From: Pelagibacteraceae bacterium AG-414-E02
GTDB lineage: Bacteria > Pseudomonadota > Alphaproteobacteria > Pelagibacterales > Pelagibacteraceae
Reading direction: 5' to 3'
DNA length: 64,000 bases
Assembly (NCBI GenBank): GCA_003214615.1
Contig: QCLK01000001.1
Coordinates: forward strand, 248,001 to 312,000
Positions 17,763-26,086 of the stretch are shown here, piece by piece. The position numbers and the translations under genes are program-made. Under the pieces are notes generated by a model. That model was not told the origin of the DNA and searched no databases. It worked only from the letters and a program-made list of their open reading frames with translations. Within the stretch, counting starts at the first letter, position 1. Each line of letters opens with the position of its first letter.

Positions 17763-18155
17763 TTAGATTTTTATGTCTAAATTTTTATCTTGAACGTAAT
17801 CTATATTATATTTAAGAGCTAATTCTGCCTTGCAAAGCTCTATTCCCATATCTCCCGCATGTTGCAGGCTTGATATATAATTTTCTCTTATAATAGTATT
17901 AATTATTTCTATTGCAGTTTTTCCAGTAATTTCCGCTACCATATCATTAACAGGATCATTGCCCAGCTTAGTAAATTTACAATAACCAACTCTCAATAAA
18001 TTATTTTTTCTATCTATTCCAATCAAAAAATATCCTTTGGGATCCATAACCCAATCTTTAATTCTATGATATTTTGCGGTAATTTTTTTTTCTATTTTTT
18101 TATTAATTTTATAAAATACTCCCTCGATGGAGTTGCTTTTTGAATCTAAACTCAT
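17763..18155 (-). CDS. DUF4346-like protein
   Basis: This 130-residue protein resembles the DUF4346 domain, which is also found attached to pterin-binding domains: WVMDPKGYFLIGIDRK, an ITGKTAIEIINTIIREN segment, then LQHAGDMGIELCKAELALKY and YVQDKNL at the end. The domain is present almost alone, without the pterin-binding part. Its function is unknown. Its position, 2 bases after the DUF6580-like gene in a riboswitch-controlled operon, suggests a link to cobalamin or one-carbon chemistry, but that is inference from context. I am fairly confident of the domain call and have no view on the reaction. Confidence 0.7.
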   Translation of the reverse strand: MSLDSKSNSIEGVFYKINKKIEKKITAKYHRIKDWVMDPKGYFLIGIDRKNNLLRVGYCKFTKLGNDPVNDMVAEITGKTAIEIINTIIRENYISSLQHAGDMGIELCKAELALKYNIDYVQDKNLDIKI

Positions 18156-18157
18156 TT

Positions 18158-18682
18158 TTAAGAAGAAACTTTAATAATCTTTTTCTTTAATGCGAGCTCT
18201 AAAAGTGTTTTGAAAACAAATAAGTAAATAAAAGTAGATATTAGTGAATTATGAAAAAATGGTATTGCCATAATATATGACTGCATTAAGCCATTAAAAT
18301 CTTTTGTATACATATCAATCGTTAGCCAAGCCCCAAAATTTGTTATCAGAAAGAAAACAATTGAGCTTGCTATGGTGCTGTATAAAATTTTGCTGAATTT
18401 AAGATTTTTTATTACTACGCCGATTAAAACGACAATGGCTAATGCTAGATAAGTAAAAAACATTGTGTTGTGAAATCCTAGAAATATGTCTCCTAAAAAC
18501 ATTGATAAAATAATTATAAATGAACCTAAGTAAAATTGTCTAAAATAAAATCCAGCAAATATACCAGCTGCAATCATTGGCGAAAAATTCCATGGATGAG
18601 GTATCAACCTTGAAAAAGATAGTGCCAAAATTATAAGTGCTAACGCAAAAATCCCATTTATATTTTTTTTGTAATTAAACAT
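18158..18682 (-). CDS. DUF6580-like small membrane protein, candidate B12 transporter component
   Basis: The 174-residue protein has about five to six hydrophobic segments. It resembles the DUF6580 putative transport family and the S-components of ECF vitamin transporters: RLIPHPWNFSPMIAAGIFAG at the start of the domain, FLGDIFLGFHNTMFFTY, and NFGAWL in the fourth segment. It has no cysteine. It sits 2 bases after the BtuB-like gene and under the cobalamin riboswitch. No BtuF, BtuC or BtuD is in the window, so it may move cobalamin across the inner membrane. The substrate is inferred from context only. Confidence 0.65.
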   Translation of the reverse strand: MFNYKKNINGIFALALIILALSFSRLIPHPWNFSPMIAAGIFAGFYFRQFYLGSFIIILSMFLGDIFLGFHNTMFFTYLALAIVVLIGVVIKNLKFSKILYSTIASSIVFFLITNFGAWLTIDMYTKDFNGLMQSYIMAIPFFHNSLISTFIYLFVFKTLLELALKKKIIKVSS

Positions 18683-18684
18683 AT

Positions 18685-20628
18685 TTAATATGATCTCTTT
18701 ATACCAAAATTAAATGTTCTGTCCATTTGAGAATATTGAAGCGCTGTATTGTATTTTTTATCAAATACGTTGATTACATCAAAAAAAACATTATAAGCCC
18801 CCCACAATTTATAATTCAAAGATAAATCGTTAACCATATAACTGTTTAATTTGACATCTTCATAAGATCCATCTGCGGGTTGGTTAGCGTTACCATAGTC
18901 TCTTACTTTGTCTGATACTTTAGTATGTAAAGTTAAACTTAAATTTTCATCAGGAAAAATATAATTTGTTGCTAAATTGAAAAAATGCCTTGGAACTCTA
19001 ACCATCTGAGAATTGTAATAATCAGAATTTTTATTAGGGTCATCTTGTTCAGCTCCATCATACGTAGAGGTGTAGGTATAATTAAAATCAAAGTTTAAAG
19101 AATCGTTAGTCTTCCATTTTGAAAGAAATTCCAATCCTTGTGCTTTAGTTCTGCTAGCATTATTTCTTGTATTTCCCCATGCAGCATACTCCGTATTACC
19201 TGACCATCCCTCAATTGCATCATAATAAACTGTGTTAAAATATGTTAAATCAATATTTAAACCTAAATCAAAAAAAGATTTTTCAAATCCAATGTCAAAA
19301 CCTTTACTTGTTTCAGCTTGCATTTTCTCTCTAACTTTTGGATGAGCTCCATACACATAGTAAAGTTCATAAAGCGATGGAAATCTAAATGCTTTTCCGT
19401 ACGATCCTTTAAATTTAGTTGTTTTATCGTCTAAAAGATAAGCAAGAGTTGTTCTGTAAGAGCTTTCCTCTCCAACAACAGAATGATCGTCTATTCTACC
19501 TCCCAAAGTTGCATAAAGGTTTTTGCTAAATCTTTTTTGATAGTCGGCATAAACAGAATTTGTTGTTGCGCCTTCTTTATTAAATTCTTTCCATGTTGAA
19601 GTTTGCCTATAGTTCATGGTGTCAAACTTGGTGTCAACACCGAAAACAACACTACTATCTAAATCAAAATTATAATTTCCATAATAATTTAAAGATTTCC
19701 GACTACCTTTATAATCATCTTGCTTGTCTGTATAAAGATTTGCAGTTCTTGTAATATTATATTTTGAAAAAGTTAAATGATTGGTAAATTTTTCACTTGG
19801 TTCGTATTTTAGTGCTGTGCTAAATGAAAAATCTGATTGCTCCAACTCTTCATCATCTTGTCTTGGATCAGACCCATCAGCCGTTGTATCGTATTCTACC
19901 AAGGCATCCATCAATCTAAAACTATTTTCCAGTTTTAATTTATTGCTAAATTTATGACCGAAGTTTGCAATTATAGAATTATTTCGATAATCATCAGACT
20001 CATCGTTATTATCCATAGCTGAAATACCATCTGTAATAAATCTTTCAAAGCCAATGTAGAAATCATTTTTTTCATTTGCTCCAGACATTGATACGCCTAG
20101 GTTATGAGTGCCGTTAGAACCAGTATTATAAGTTACATCTCTTTGAAAACCCGGTTTACCTCTCTTCGTTGTAACATTAATTGTGCCTCCCATTGCGCCA
20201 CTTCCATAAACTGAACTTTGATTTCCTTTTAAAATTTCTACCCTAGAGATTGAATTTGTTAATATGTGACTAAAATCAAAATCATCGGAAACGCTTGCGG
20301 GGTCTGATTGCCTGACACCATCGATATAAACTGTTGAGTATCTTTTTGGAATTCCTCTTAATTGTATTCCTGAAGTCATGCCATGACCCCCTGTTTGGAA
20401 ATAGTTAAAACTTGTAGTTCCATTACCCAAAACATCACCTAAAAAATAATCATTTGATTTATTAATTGTAGACTCATCATAAACCGTTACGGATGTGCCT
20501 ACTGTTGACTTAGATTGTGGTTTTTGACTTGGCGCGATAACAATTATGGGTATATCAGCAGCAAATGTTTTTCCGAAAGAAAAAATAAAAAATAGTATTA
20601 TAATAAATATTTTTAGCAATAGTTGCAT
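18685..20628 (-). CDS. btuB: TonB-dependent receptor, BtuB-like cobalamin transporter
   Basis: The 647-residue outer-membrane receptor starts with a signal peptide ending KTFAAD, then a TonB-box-like IPIIVIAP. The plug domain has GIQLRGIPKRYSTVYIDGVR and VEILKGNQSSVYGSGAMGGT, and the rest is the beta-barrel, ending in an aromatic strand (FNFGIKRSY). The length is close to BtuB. The strongest evidence for cobalamin is the riboswitch directly upstream. A GGAG ribosome-binding site lies 5 bases before the ATG. It should import B12 with energy from TonB-ExbBD encoded elsewhere. TonB receptors are scarce in streamlined marine alphaproteobacteria. Confidence 0.88.
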   Translation of the reverse strand: MQLLLKIFIIILFFIFSFGKTFAADIPIIVIAPSQKPQSKSTVGTSVTVYDESTINKSNDYFLGDVLGNGTTSFNYFQTGGHGMTSGIQLRGIPKRYSTVYIDGVRQSDPASVSDDFDFSHILTNSISRVEILKGNQSSVYGSGAMGGTINVTTKRGKPGFQRDVTYNTGSNGTHNLGVSMSGANEKNDFYIGFERFITDGISAMDNNDESDDYRNNSIIANFGHKFSNKLKLENSFRLMDALVEYDTTADGSDPRQDDEELEQSDFSFSTALKYEPSEKFTNHLTFSKYNITRTANLYTDKQDDYKGSRKSLNYYGNYNFDLDSSVVFGVDTKFDTMNYRQTSTWKEFNKEGATTNSVYADYQKRFSKNLYATLGGRIDDHSVVGEESSYRTTLAYLLDDKTTKFKGSYGKAFRFPSLYELYYVYGAHPKVREKMQAETSKGFDIGFEKSFFDLGLNIDLTYFNTVYYDAIEGWSGNTEYAAWGNTRNNASRTKAQGLEFLSKWKTNDSLNFDFNYTYTSTYDGAEQDDPNKNSDYYNSQMVRVPRHFFNLATNYIFPDENLSLTLHTKVSDKVRDYGNANQPADGSYEDVKLNSYMVNDLSLNYKLWGAYNVFFDVINVFDKKYNTALQYSQMDRTFNFGIKRSY

Positions 20629-20645
20629 AAAAACTCCGTTTGTTG

Positions 20646-20665
20646 ATTAGAATTTTACTTCTAAT
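20646..20665 (-). promoter_or_regulatory. hairpin before the btuB ribosome-binding site
   Basis: A perfect 7-base stem (ATTAGAA / TTCTAAT) with a 6-base loop lies about 10 bases upstream of the GGAG site. No T-run follows it, so it is not a standard terminator. It may belong to the expression platform of the riboswitch and affect translation start, which is an inference. Confidence 0.4.
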
Positions 20666-20680
20666 TATCTAACTTTAAAT

Positions 20681-20830
20681 GCCACTGCTAATTTTGCATT
20701 GTAGAACTAGACTTTTCCTGGCCTTCGTTCAACAGCGGGCTATGTCGGGTGGCGCTCGGACTTAAACTTTCGTTCACACCGTTGCAGGAACAGTCAATGA
20801 TTCGCACATTGTTCCCCACCTACTTTTCGA
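20681..20830 (-). promoter_or_regulatory. cobalamin riboswitch
   Basis: On the minus strand the conserved cobalamin aptamer pieces occur in order: GGTGGGGAAC (20811-20820), GTGCGAATCA (20798-20807), CTGCAACGGT (20778-20787) and AAGTCCGAGCGCCACCCG (20746-20763), the B12-box region. A later GTGGC (20681-20685) can pair with the GCCAC of that box (20749-20753), offering a switching helix. It lies between a good promoter and btuB, so bound cobalamin should lower expression of btuB and, through the compact operon, perhaps the sugar genes behind it. The exact ends are estimates. Confidence 0.9.
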
Positions 20831-20849
20831 CATTAGTCTCTATTTTTTG

Positions 20850-20876
20850 AATATAATTAATTTTAAAAAATGTCAA
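20850..20876 (-). promoter_or_regulatory. promoter of the riboswitch-btuB operon
   Basis: A consensus TTGACA (20871-20876) and TATATT (20850-20855) are 15 bases apart on the minus strand, placing initiation near 20843, just before the aptamer. The -35 box starts 6 bases after the stop of the B12/radical SAM gene upstream. The spacer is short, so a shifted -10 box is possible. Confidence 0.6.
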
Positions 20877-20882
20877 GCGCTT

Positions 20883-22982
20883 TTAATATATAATTTTGAA
20901 ATGTTTTTCCATGTCCGCTTTGTCTGTATCATCCCTTTCAAGATGCATAACGGACATTTCTTTTTCTAAAATTTTAATTGGACTCATAACAAATTTTCCA
21001 GTTTGCAGCATAAAAGTTTGAGATAATAGTATAATTTGCATTTGAGGGTTATCATCTATTAATTTCTCACAGTAATCAGCAACCACAGGATCTATTTTTA
21101 GATTTAAAGTTTTAGGACTTTGCAACCTTTGTCGCGCTGATATAAAACCAGAATTTTCAAGGGCTTTCATAACCTCTGGTGATAAACTTAGTGATAGTGC
21201 TCGAGTTCTATCTCCATTTTTATATCTCATAAAATAATTTCTCTCCTTACATATCATAAGTATTTGAGAGGCAATTTTCATTTGTTCTTTTGAAAAAAAT
21301 TGAGTTAAAACCTTTTTAAAAACATTATAGTAAGCATCGTACTGTTCTTGATCTAAACAAATTTTAGCAAAAAAACCTGTATTCAATTTAAGAAATGTTT
21401 CCTCTACTAACAAAGAGTCTTTTATTTTTGGTTTTGATATATGGTCTGCTGCTTTTTCAGGATTTTTATACCATTCTTCTACTGATTTTTTTAATAACCA
21501 ATTTACACTATCCTTAAAAACAGGATCTTTTTTACCTTCTTCAACTAACTTCTCGCAAACCTTTGTAAACTTAATTCCTTTTTTAGTTAAATAATTAACC
21601 AAAGGTAGATGTTCTCCTAGGGTGACGCTAGCAAAGAAAAAAGCTCGAATAGCTCGAAGTTTTAACATTTCGGCTTCAGTCATACTTTTGGTTTCTCGAA
21701 TAGCTTCTTGCAGTTCATAAACAAAGTTACCTTTGTAAAGTCCATAACCACCTTCTATAAAACGATATTTTGTCTTCAAACCAAAACGTTTTCGATGATC
21801 TTCTTCGTCCATTTCAGCACCTGGGAGCATCTGTATTTCTCCTCCAAAAATATGTGTAAGTCCCATGGATAGTGCTTTATCTAAAGATTCCATGTGACTT
21901 TTATATGTTTCTCCTGGAAGACCCACCAAAAGATCTGTTTGGGCTCCATATGAAAATCCTTTTAATTTTTCAATTAAAGAAGATAATTCTTCCGTACGTA
22001 TATTTTTTCTTTTTATATTTTCTAAAACTTTATCGTCTAAACTTTGAAAAGCGATATAGGTATGGGTCAAATGTCCCAAAATTTTTCCAATATCTACCAT
22101 GTGAGGTTTTGCAACTTTTGCCCAGTACATTCGAATACTCGAAAAAGATTTTGTTTTATTGTATAAATTTCTAATGTGTTGGGCGATTTCAACATCTCTC
22201 GGTAAAATACCGAAATTAGCATCTGCTAGTACGATTGCTGATGACTCATACGACGAGTTCGCTACATAAGAAAGTTCGTCTTTAACCCTCTTCATTGAAA
22301 ATCTTAATAGTTTGTTTAAAGCTGATATTCCCCAAATACAAAACGTACAACTAAATGGGCAACCTCTGTTAGTTTCTAAAATAGGGTAATAACCTTCTTT
22401 TAAAAAAGGATCCATTAATCCCGTTAAGTAAGGTGAAGGAACTTCATCTAGATTGTCAGGTTTTGCATAATTAGAATTACCAATTAAACGATTTTTAAAT
22501 ATAGAATAACAACCATTGACTTTGTGTCCTCGCAAAATTTCTGCTGTTCTTTTTCCTTCTGGTTGCTTTAATAAAAATTTTAATATTTCATAAACAGAAA
22601 TTTCTCCAGCAAACATGCAATAGGTATCCACATAGTTATTTTCCCTTAAAAATTCTTCAATTCCTTTTGGATAAGTACGAATGTTGGGTCCTCCCATAAT
22701 TATGGGTAAAGATGGATCTCTTTGTTTTATCCACTGTCCGGCAAATTTCGATAAAGCACTATTCCATGTATAATTTGAGAAACCTATTAAATCTGGTTTT
22801 TTTTTCTCATAAGCGTCTATAAACTTGCTCACAGACTTAAAAAGACAAAACTCTACTTTTTTTCCAAGTTTTGATTTTGCATAAGCGGCAAGATATCCTA
22901 CTCCTGTTGGGGTATACTGGTTTACTTTAAAATAATCGTGAGCCAAATCAGCTAGATAAACTAATAGAACTTTCTTTTTCAT
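20883..22982 (-). CDS. B12-binding-domain radical SAM protein (enzyme A)
   Basis: The 699-residue protein has an N-terminal cobalamin-binding-type domain (about residues 1-140: PTGVGYLAAYAKSKLG, KPDLIGFSNYTWN, IIMGGPN) and then a radical SAM domain whose cluster cysteines are C208, C212 and C215 in GCPFSCTFC. The strand QTDLLVGLPGETYKSHMESL follows as in the family. A long C-terminal part of about 250 residues has no domain I recognise. It lacks DxHxxG, normal for this radical SAM class, so cobalamin would bind without a lower histidine ligand. Many such enzymes methylate unactivated carbons; the substrate here is unknown. It resembles the protein at 59769-61802 in length, cysteine position and the PSPYLTG motif. 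It lies directly upstream of the riboswitch operon. Confidence 0.85.
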   Translation of the reverse strand: MKKKVLLVYLADLAHDYFKVNQYTPTGVGYLAAYAKSKLGKKVEFCLFKSVSKFIDAYEKKKPDLIGFSNYTWNSALSKFAGQWIKQRDPSLPIIMGGPNIRTYPKGIEEFLRENNYVDTYCMFAGEISVYEILKFLLKQPEGKRTAEILRGHKVNGCYSIFKNRLIGNSNYAKPDNLDEVPSPYLTGLMDPFLKEGYYPILETNRGCPFSCTFCIWGISALNKLLRFSMKRVKDELSYVANSSYESSAIVLADANFGILPRDVEIAQHIRNLYNKTKSFSSIRMYWAKVAKPHMVDIGKILGHLTHTYIAFQSLDDKVLENIKRKNIRTEELSSLIEKLKGFSYGAQTDLLVGLPGETYKSHMESLDKALSMGLTHIFGGEIQMLPGAEMDEEDHRKRFGLKTKYRFIEGGYGLYKGNFVYELQEAIRETKSMTEAEMLKLRAIRAFFFASVTLGEHLPLVNYLTKKGIKFTKVCEKLVEEGKKDPVFKDSVNWLLKKSVEEWYKNPEKAADHISKPKIKDSLLVEETFLKLNTGFFAKICLDQEQYDAYYNVFKKVLTQFFSKEQMKIASQILMICKERNYFMRYKNGDRTRALSLSLSPEVMKALENSGFISARQRLQSPKTLNLKIDPVVADYCEKLIDDNPQMQIILLSQTFMLQTGKFVMSPIKILEKEMSVMHLERDDTDKADMEKHFKIIY

Positions 22983-23003
22983 GAATATAAATAATTAAGT
23001 TTA

Positions 23004-24353
23004 TTAAAATATAGTTTTTAAAGTTTGATTCAACGTATTATTTTTACCAAAATTTATGTGTTTCCCCAGCGAATCTAAACTATATTGATATGTGAATTGG
23101 CTTAATTGTTTAACTTTTAGATCTGGCCATATAGTTTCACTGTAAGATTGAAATACAGGATCTGAGCAAATATGTATAACATTAATTTTTTTTTCAAGGG
23201 ACTCTAAAACTGCTGAGGTTACACCAAAAAATATGGAAGTATTTTTACTTAGAGAATCCTCAGAAAATTTACCTTTATGAGTTTCCATTATTTTTTCTAA
23301 TTCTTTCTTTAAATATAAATGTTTTTTTGAATTTGTTACCGCAGGGTGATTTCTTACACTAAATTTAGGTAAACCGTTTGCTGGTGAATCAATTACTAAT
23401 TTTTTAAATTCTGATAAAAATCTATCATAATTATGAATTGACATTGGAATAAATATTTTTTCCGATAAAATTTTTTTATCATTTAGTCGAAAACGTAAAG
23501 ATTGGATTAAAAGTAATTTATCTTTAGGCCAGTTTAATTTTGATTTCAGTATATTAACTTGAGATTCCCCATGAACCAGCAATAAATCAGGTGCCCCCTT
23601 TCTATAAATAAGCTCAGATGTTAGTGGTGATATTGAATGAAGATAACCTATGGTCATAAGTTTCTTGTTAATTTTCTTGCTCTCTAAGAAAACACTGTTT
23701 TGAAAGGGTTGAGCCTCGTAAGGCAAAATAATCGCTTTAAAATTATTATTTTTTAATTGATTTTTAATAATTTGTATAATTTTTTTTGCAAAGTATGAGT
23801 TAAAAAAAGAATAATGGAATATTTTTTTAAGTGAAAATTTGTATTCAATAATTAAAGACAATAATATTTTAACAAGATAAAAAATATTATATTTTAAAAC
23901 AGCTTCTTTTTTTTTAATTATTTTAATATTATTATCTAAATTTGAAGGTATGTAACCATCCATCGAAATTACTATCCAGTATGCGTTAGGTATATTTTTA
24001 GAATTTTCATTAAAATACCTGTCTTTAAAAGAACCATCTGATTGAAAATCTTCTTTGAAAGCCCATGAAAGAATGATCAAATCATGATTAGAATTTGGGT
24101 TCTGTTTGCTAAATTCCAAATAATTTCTGTGTGAGGCGATAGCTAAAATATTTTTTAGAAGTATGTTCCAATACTTAAATATAAAAAAACTTCCAGTAGA
24201 CTCGAGTTTTAGTTTTGCGTACCCAGGGGTTTCGGCCCAAGAAGTAAAGTAGCAAAAGCTACTTAACGCAGAATCTATATTTGTAGATTCTAAACGTATT
24301 AAATATTTTTTTATCCAATTAATTATTTGGGCTTGTCTATCTCCAACATCCAT
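23004..24353 (-). CDS. putative surface-glycan GT-B type protein, unassigned
   Basis: This 449-residue protein is not one I can assign to a named family. The C-terminal half has features of GT-B transferases that build capsule-like polymers: KAIILPYEAQPFQNSVF, GYLHS, LLVHGESQ, then FSVRNHPAV and IFFGVTSAVLESLEKKINVIHI, in which a histidine-proline and a serine-rich loop would hold the nucleotide. No membrane segment is evident. It lies between a methyltransferase gene and the B12/radical SAM gene, 21 bases from the latter. The role is inferred from fold-like motifs and context. Confidence 0.55.
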   Translation of the reverse strand: MDVGDRQAQIINWIKKYLIRLESTNIDSALSSFCYFTSWAETPGYAKLKLESTGSFFIFKYWNILLKNILAIASHRNYLEFSKQNPNSNHDLIILSWAFKEDFQSDGSFKDRYFNENSKNIPNAYWIVISMDGYIPSNLDNNIKIIKKKEAVLKYNIFYLVKILLSLIIEYKFSLKKIFHYSFFNSYFAKKIIQIIKNQLKNNNFKAIILPYEAQPFQNSVFLESKKINKKLMTIGYLHSISPLTSELIYRKGAPDLLLVHGESQVNILKSKLNWPKDKLLLIQSLRFRLNDKKILSEKIFIPMSIHNYDRFLSEFKKLVIDSPANGLPKFSVRNHPAVTNSKKHLYLKKELEKIMETHKGKFSEDSLSKNTSIFFGVTSAVLESLEKKINVIHICSDPVFQSYSETIWPDLKVKQLSQFTYQYSLDSLGKHINFGKNNTLNQTLKTIF

Positions 24354-24369
24354 AAAAATATAAAAAATG

Positions 24370-25341
24370 TTATTTTTTACAAACCACCATCATATGTGAG
24401 CTAAAATTAATATCTGAAATTAATTTTTGCATTTTGGCTTTATTAATTTCACTTGCCTGAGCCAGAAAAATTTTCCAAAAGCGATCTTTTACTAACGCTT
24501 TATCATTGCTTAATATATCAATATCAATTTTTCCGGGAGTTGAAATATCAATTATTTTAAATTTATGTTTTTTTAAAAATATTTCTATAGATTTAGGATT
24601 AAAAAAATTTATGTGATGTGGGGGGCTTACAGATCGCGAATTGCTCCATAAAGTCAAAATATCAGCTCCAGTACTAGAAAGTGTCGTAAATACAAATAAG
24701 TCCTTTTTACTCATTAATTTTTTTACATTTTTTATAAATTTTGATGGATTGTGCAAATGTTCTAAAAGTTCAAAACAAGTAAAACACTTTTTTTCGTTAG
24801 GTAAATCTTCTTTTTTCACATTTTCTAAAAACTTTTGAATGACGTTTAATTTTTTTTTTCTGCATTCATTTGCCATAAAAGGTGAAGGTTCGATAACAAC
24901 TGCACTCCTTTTTTTTAAATTTGAAATTTCCCTTGCAAAAACTCCATTGCCACCTCCTATATCAACAAAAGTATAATTTTTTATTTTATTTTTATTTATC
25001 TTTTTTAAAATCATTTTTGCTTTTGGCTTCCAAATATTTTTTACTCTAGATTTTCTTGTTTTTTTATACAAGGTATTAGCTAAAAACTTTATTGAAGATG
25101 ATTTTTTATAGTAATTTAAAAAGGCATTCTCCTTAGGTCTTGGATTTACAAATAGAGTTTCACAATTTGGACAAACACAGTAAGAAAAGTTATTCTTATT
25201 AAATGAAAACTTTCCCTTTTCCCCGCAGGCAACACAATTAATTTTTATCTTTTGATTTCTAAAATATTTTTTAACATCCAATGCTGCTAAATATAAAAAT
25301 TTTTTAAATAGCTTATTAGGTCTAATCTCTTTTTCCTGCAT
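24370..25341 (-). CDS. class I SAM methyltransferase with N-terminal zinc ribbon
   Basis: The 323-residue protein starts with a zinc-ribbon-like CVACGEKG and CVCPNCETLFVNPRP (four cysteines), then a class I methyltransferase core with FVDIGGGNGVFAREI as motif I, AVVIEPSPFM, and CFELLEHLHNPSKF. Domain order matches methyltransferases common in sugar and lipid modification clusters. The next gene upstream is an SDR 15 bases away. The substrate is not evident. Confidence 0.82.
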   Translation of the reverse strand: MQEKEIRPNKLFKKFLYLAALDVKKYFRNQKIKINCVACGEKGKFSFNKNNFSYCVCPNCETLFVNPRPKENAFLNYYKKSSSIKFLANTLYKKTRKSRVKNIWKPKAKMILKKINKNKIKNYTFVDIGGGNGVFAREISNLKKRSAVVIEPSPFMANECRKKKLNVIQKFLENVKKEDLPNEKKCFTCFELLEHLHNPSKFIKNVKKLMSKKDLFVFTTLSSTGADILTLWSNSRSVSPPHHINFFNPKSIEIFLKKHKFKIIDISTPGKIDIDILSNDKALVKDRFWKIFLAQASEINKAKMQKLISDINFSSHMMVVCKK

Positions 25342-25356
25342 AGTTAAGATTTTATT

Positions 25357-26082
25357 TTATTCGCCACCTGAAACAGTTACTGTTTGACCGGTCATATAGG
25401 AGTTTTTATCAGTTGTAAGATTAGTTATATAATTCGAAATTTCCTTTGGTTCAGCCATTCTATTCATTGGTATTAGTTTAAGCCTTTTTTTCATAATTGA
25501 AGATTTTCTTTTCATTTTTTTATGAATTTTTGTATTTGTTACTCCAATACGAAGGTTATTGATAAATACATTTTTTTTAGCCCATACTTTGTATCGGCTT
25601 GGTATAAATTCTAGGCAATGCTTAGATAATGAGTAATTGTAAGAGTTCACTCCCCCTCCAAATTTAACTCCAATGCTTGAGCAGTTTAAAATTCTACCCC
25701 AATGCTGGGATAGCATTTTTTTTAACAGCATTTTTTCAATTAAAATCGGTATTATTGCATTTGTAGATATGGACCTTAAAATACTCTTTAGGTTTGTATT
25801 TTCAAAATTTTTATTATCTACATATCCAATAAGATTAACAATTGAACTATAATTTTTGCTAAATTTCTTTTTTAAAATTTTTTCAATATTTGAATTAATA
25901 TAATTCGAAAAATCTAATTTTATAATATCTAAATTTTTTGATCTTTTTCTTAAATTAGCTAATTTCTTTTTGTTTTTGAAACAATGCGCTGTAACTTTCC
26001 ATCCTAGATTTAAAAAGTTTTTTACTACTTCTATACCTATGTCTGAACTACCACCCAAAATTAAAACATGTTTATTTTTCAT
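25357..26082 (-). CDS. SDR family oxidoreductase
   Basis: The 241-residue protein has HVLILGGSSDIGIEVVKNF (cofactor glycines) at the start, NLIGYVDN in place of NAG, a serine in LNCSSIG, and the catalytic YNYSLSK with Y-x3-K. The C-terminal MTGQTVTVSGGE is typical of classical short-chain dehydrogenases. It lies 4 bases from a SPASM radical SAM gene, so the two may act on the same sugar. The substrate cannot be named. Confidence 0.85.
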   Translation of the reverse strand: MKNKHVLILGGSSDIGIEVVKNFLNLGWKVTAHCFKNKKKLANLRKRSKNLDIIKLDFSNYINSNIEKILKKKFSKNYSSIVNLIGYVDNKNFENTNLKSILRSISTNAIIPILIEKMLLKKMLSQHWGRILNCSSIGVKFGGGVNSYNYSLSKHCLEFIPSRYKVWAKKNVFINNLRIGVTNTKIHKKMKRKSSIMKKRLKLIPMNRMAEPKEISNYITNLTTDKNSYMTGQTVTVSGGE

Positions 26083-26086
26083 TTTT

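Noticed and set aside
20681-20688. GCCACTGC on the plus strand as a B12 box
   Set aside because: All other conserved aptamer elements are on the minus strand; this sequence is the complement of the switching helix arm there.
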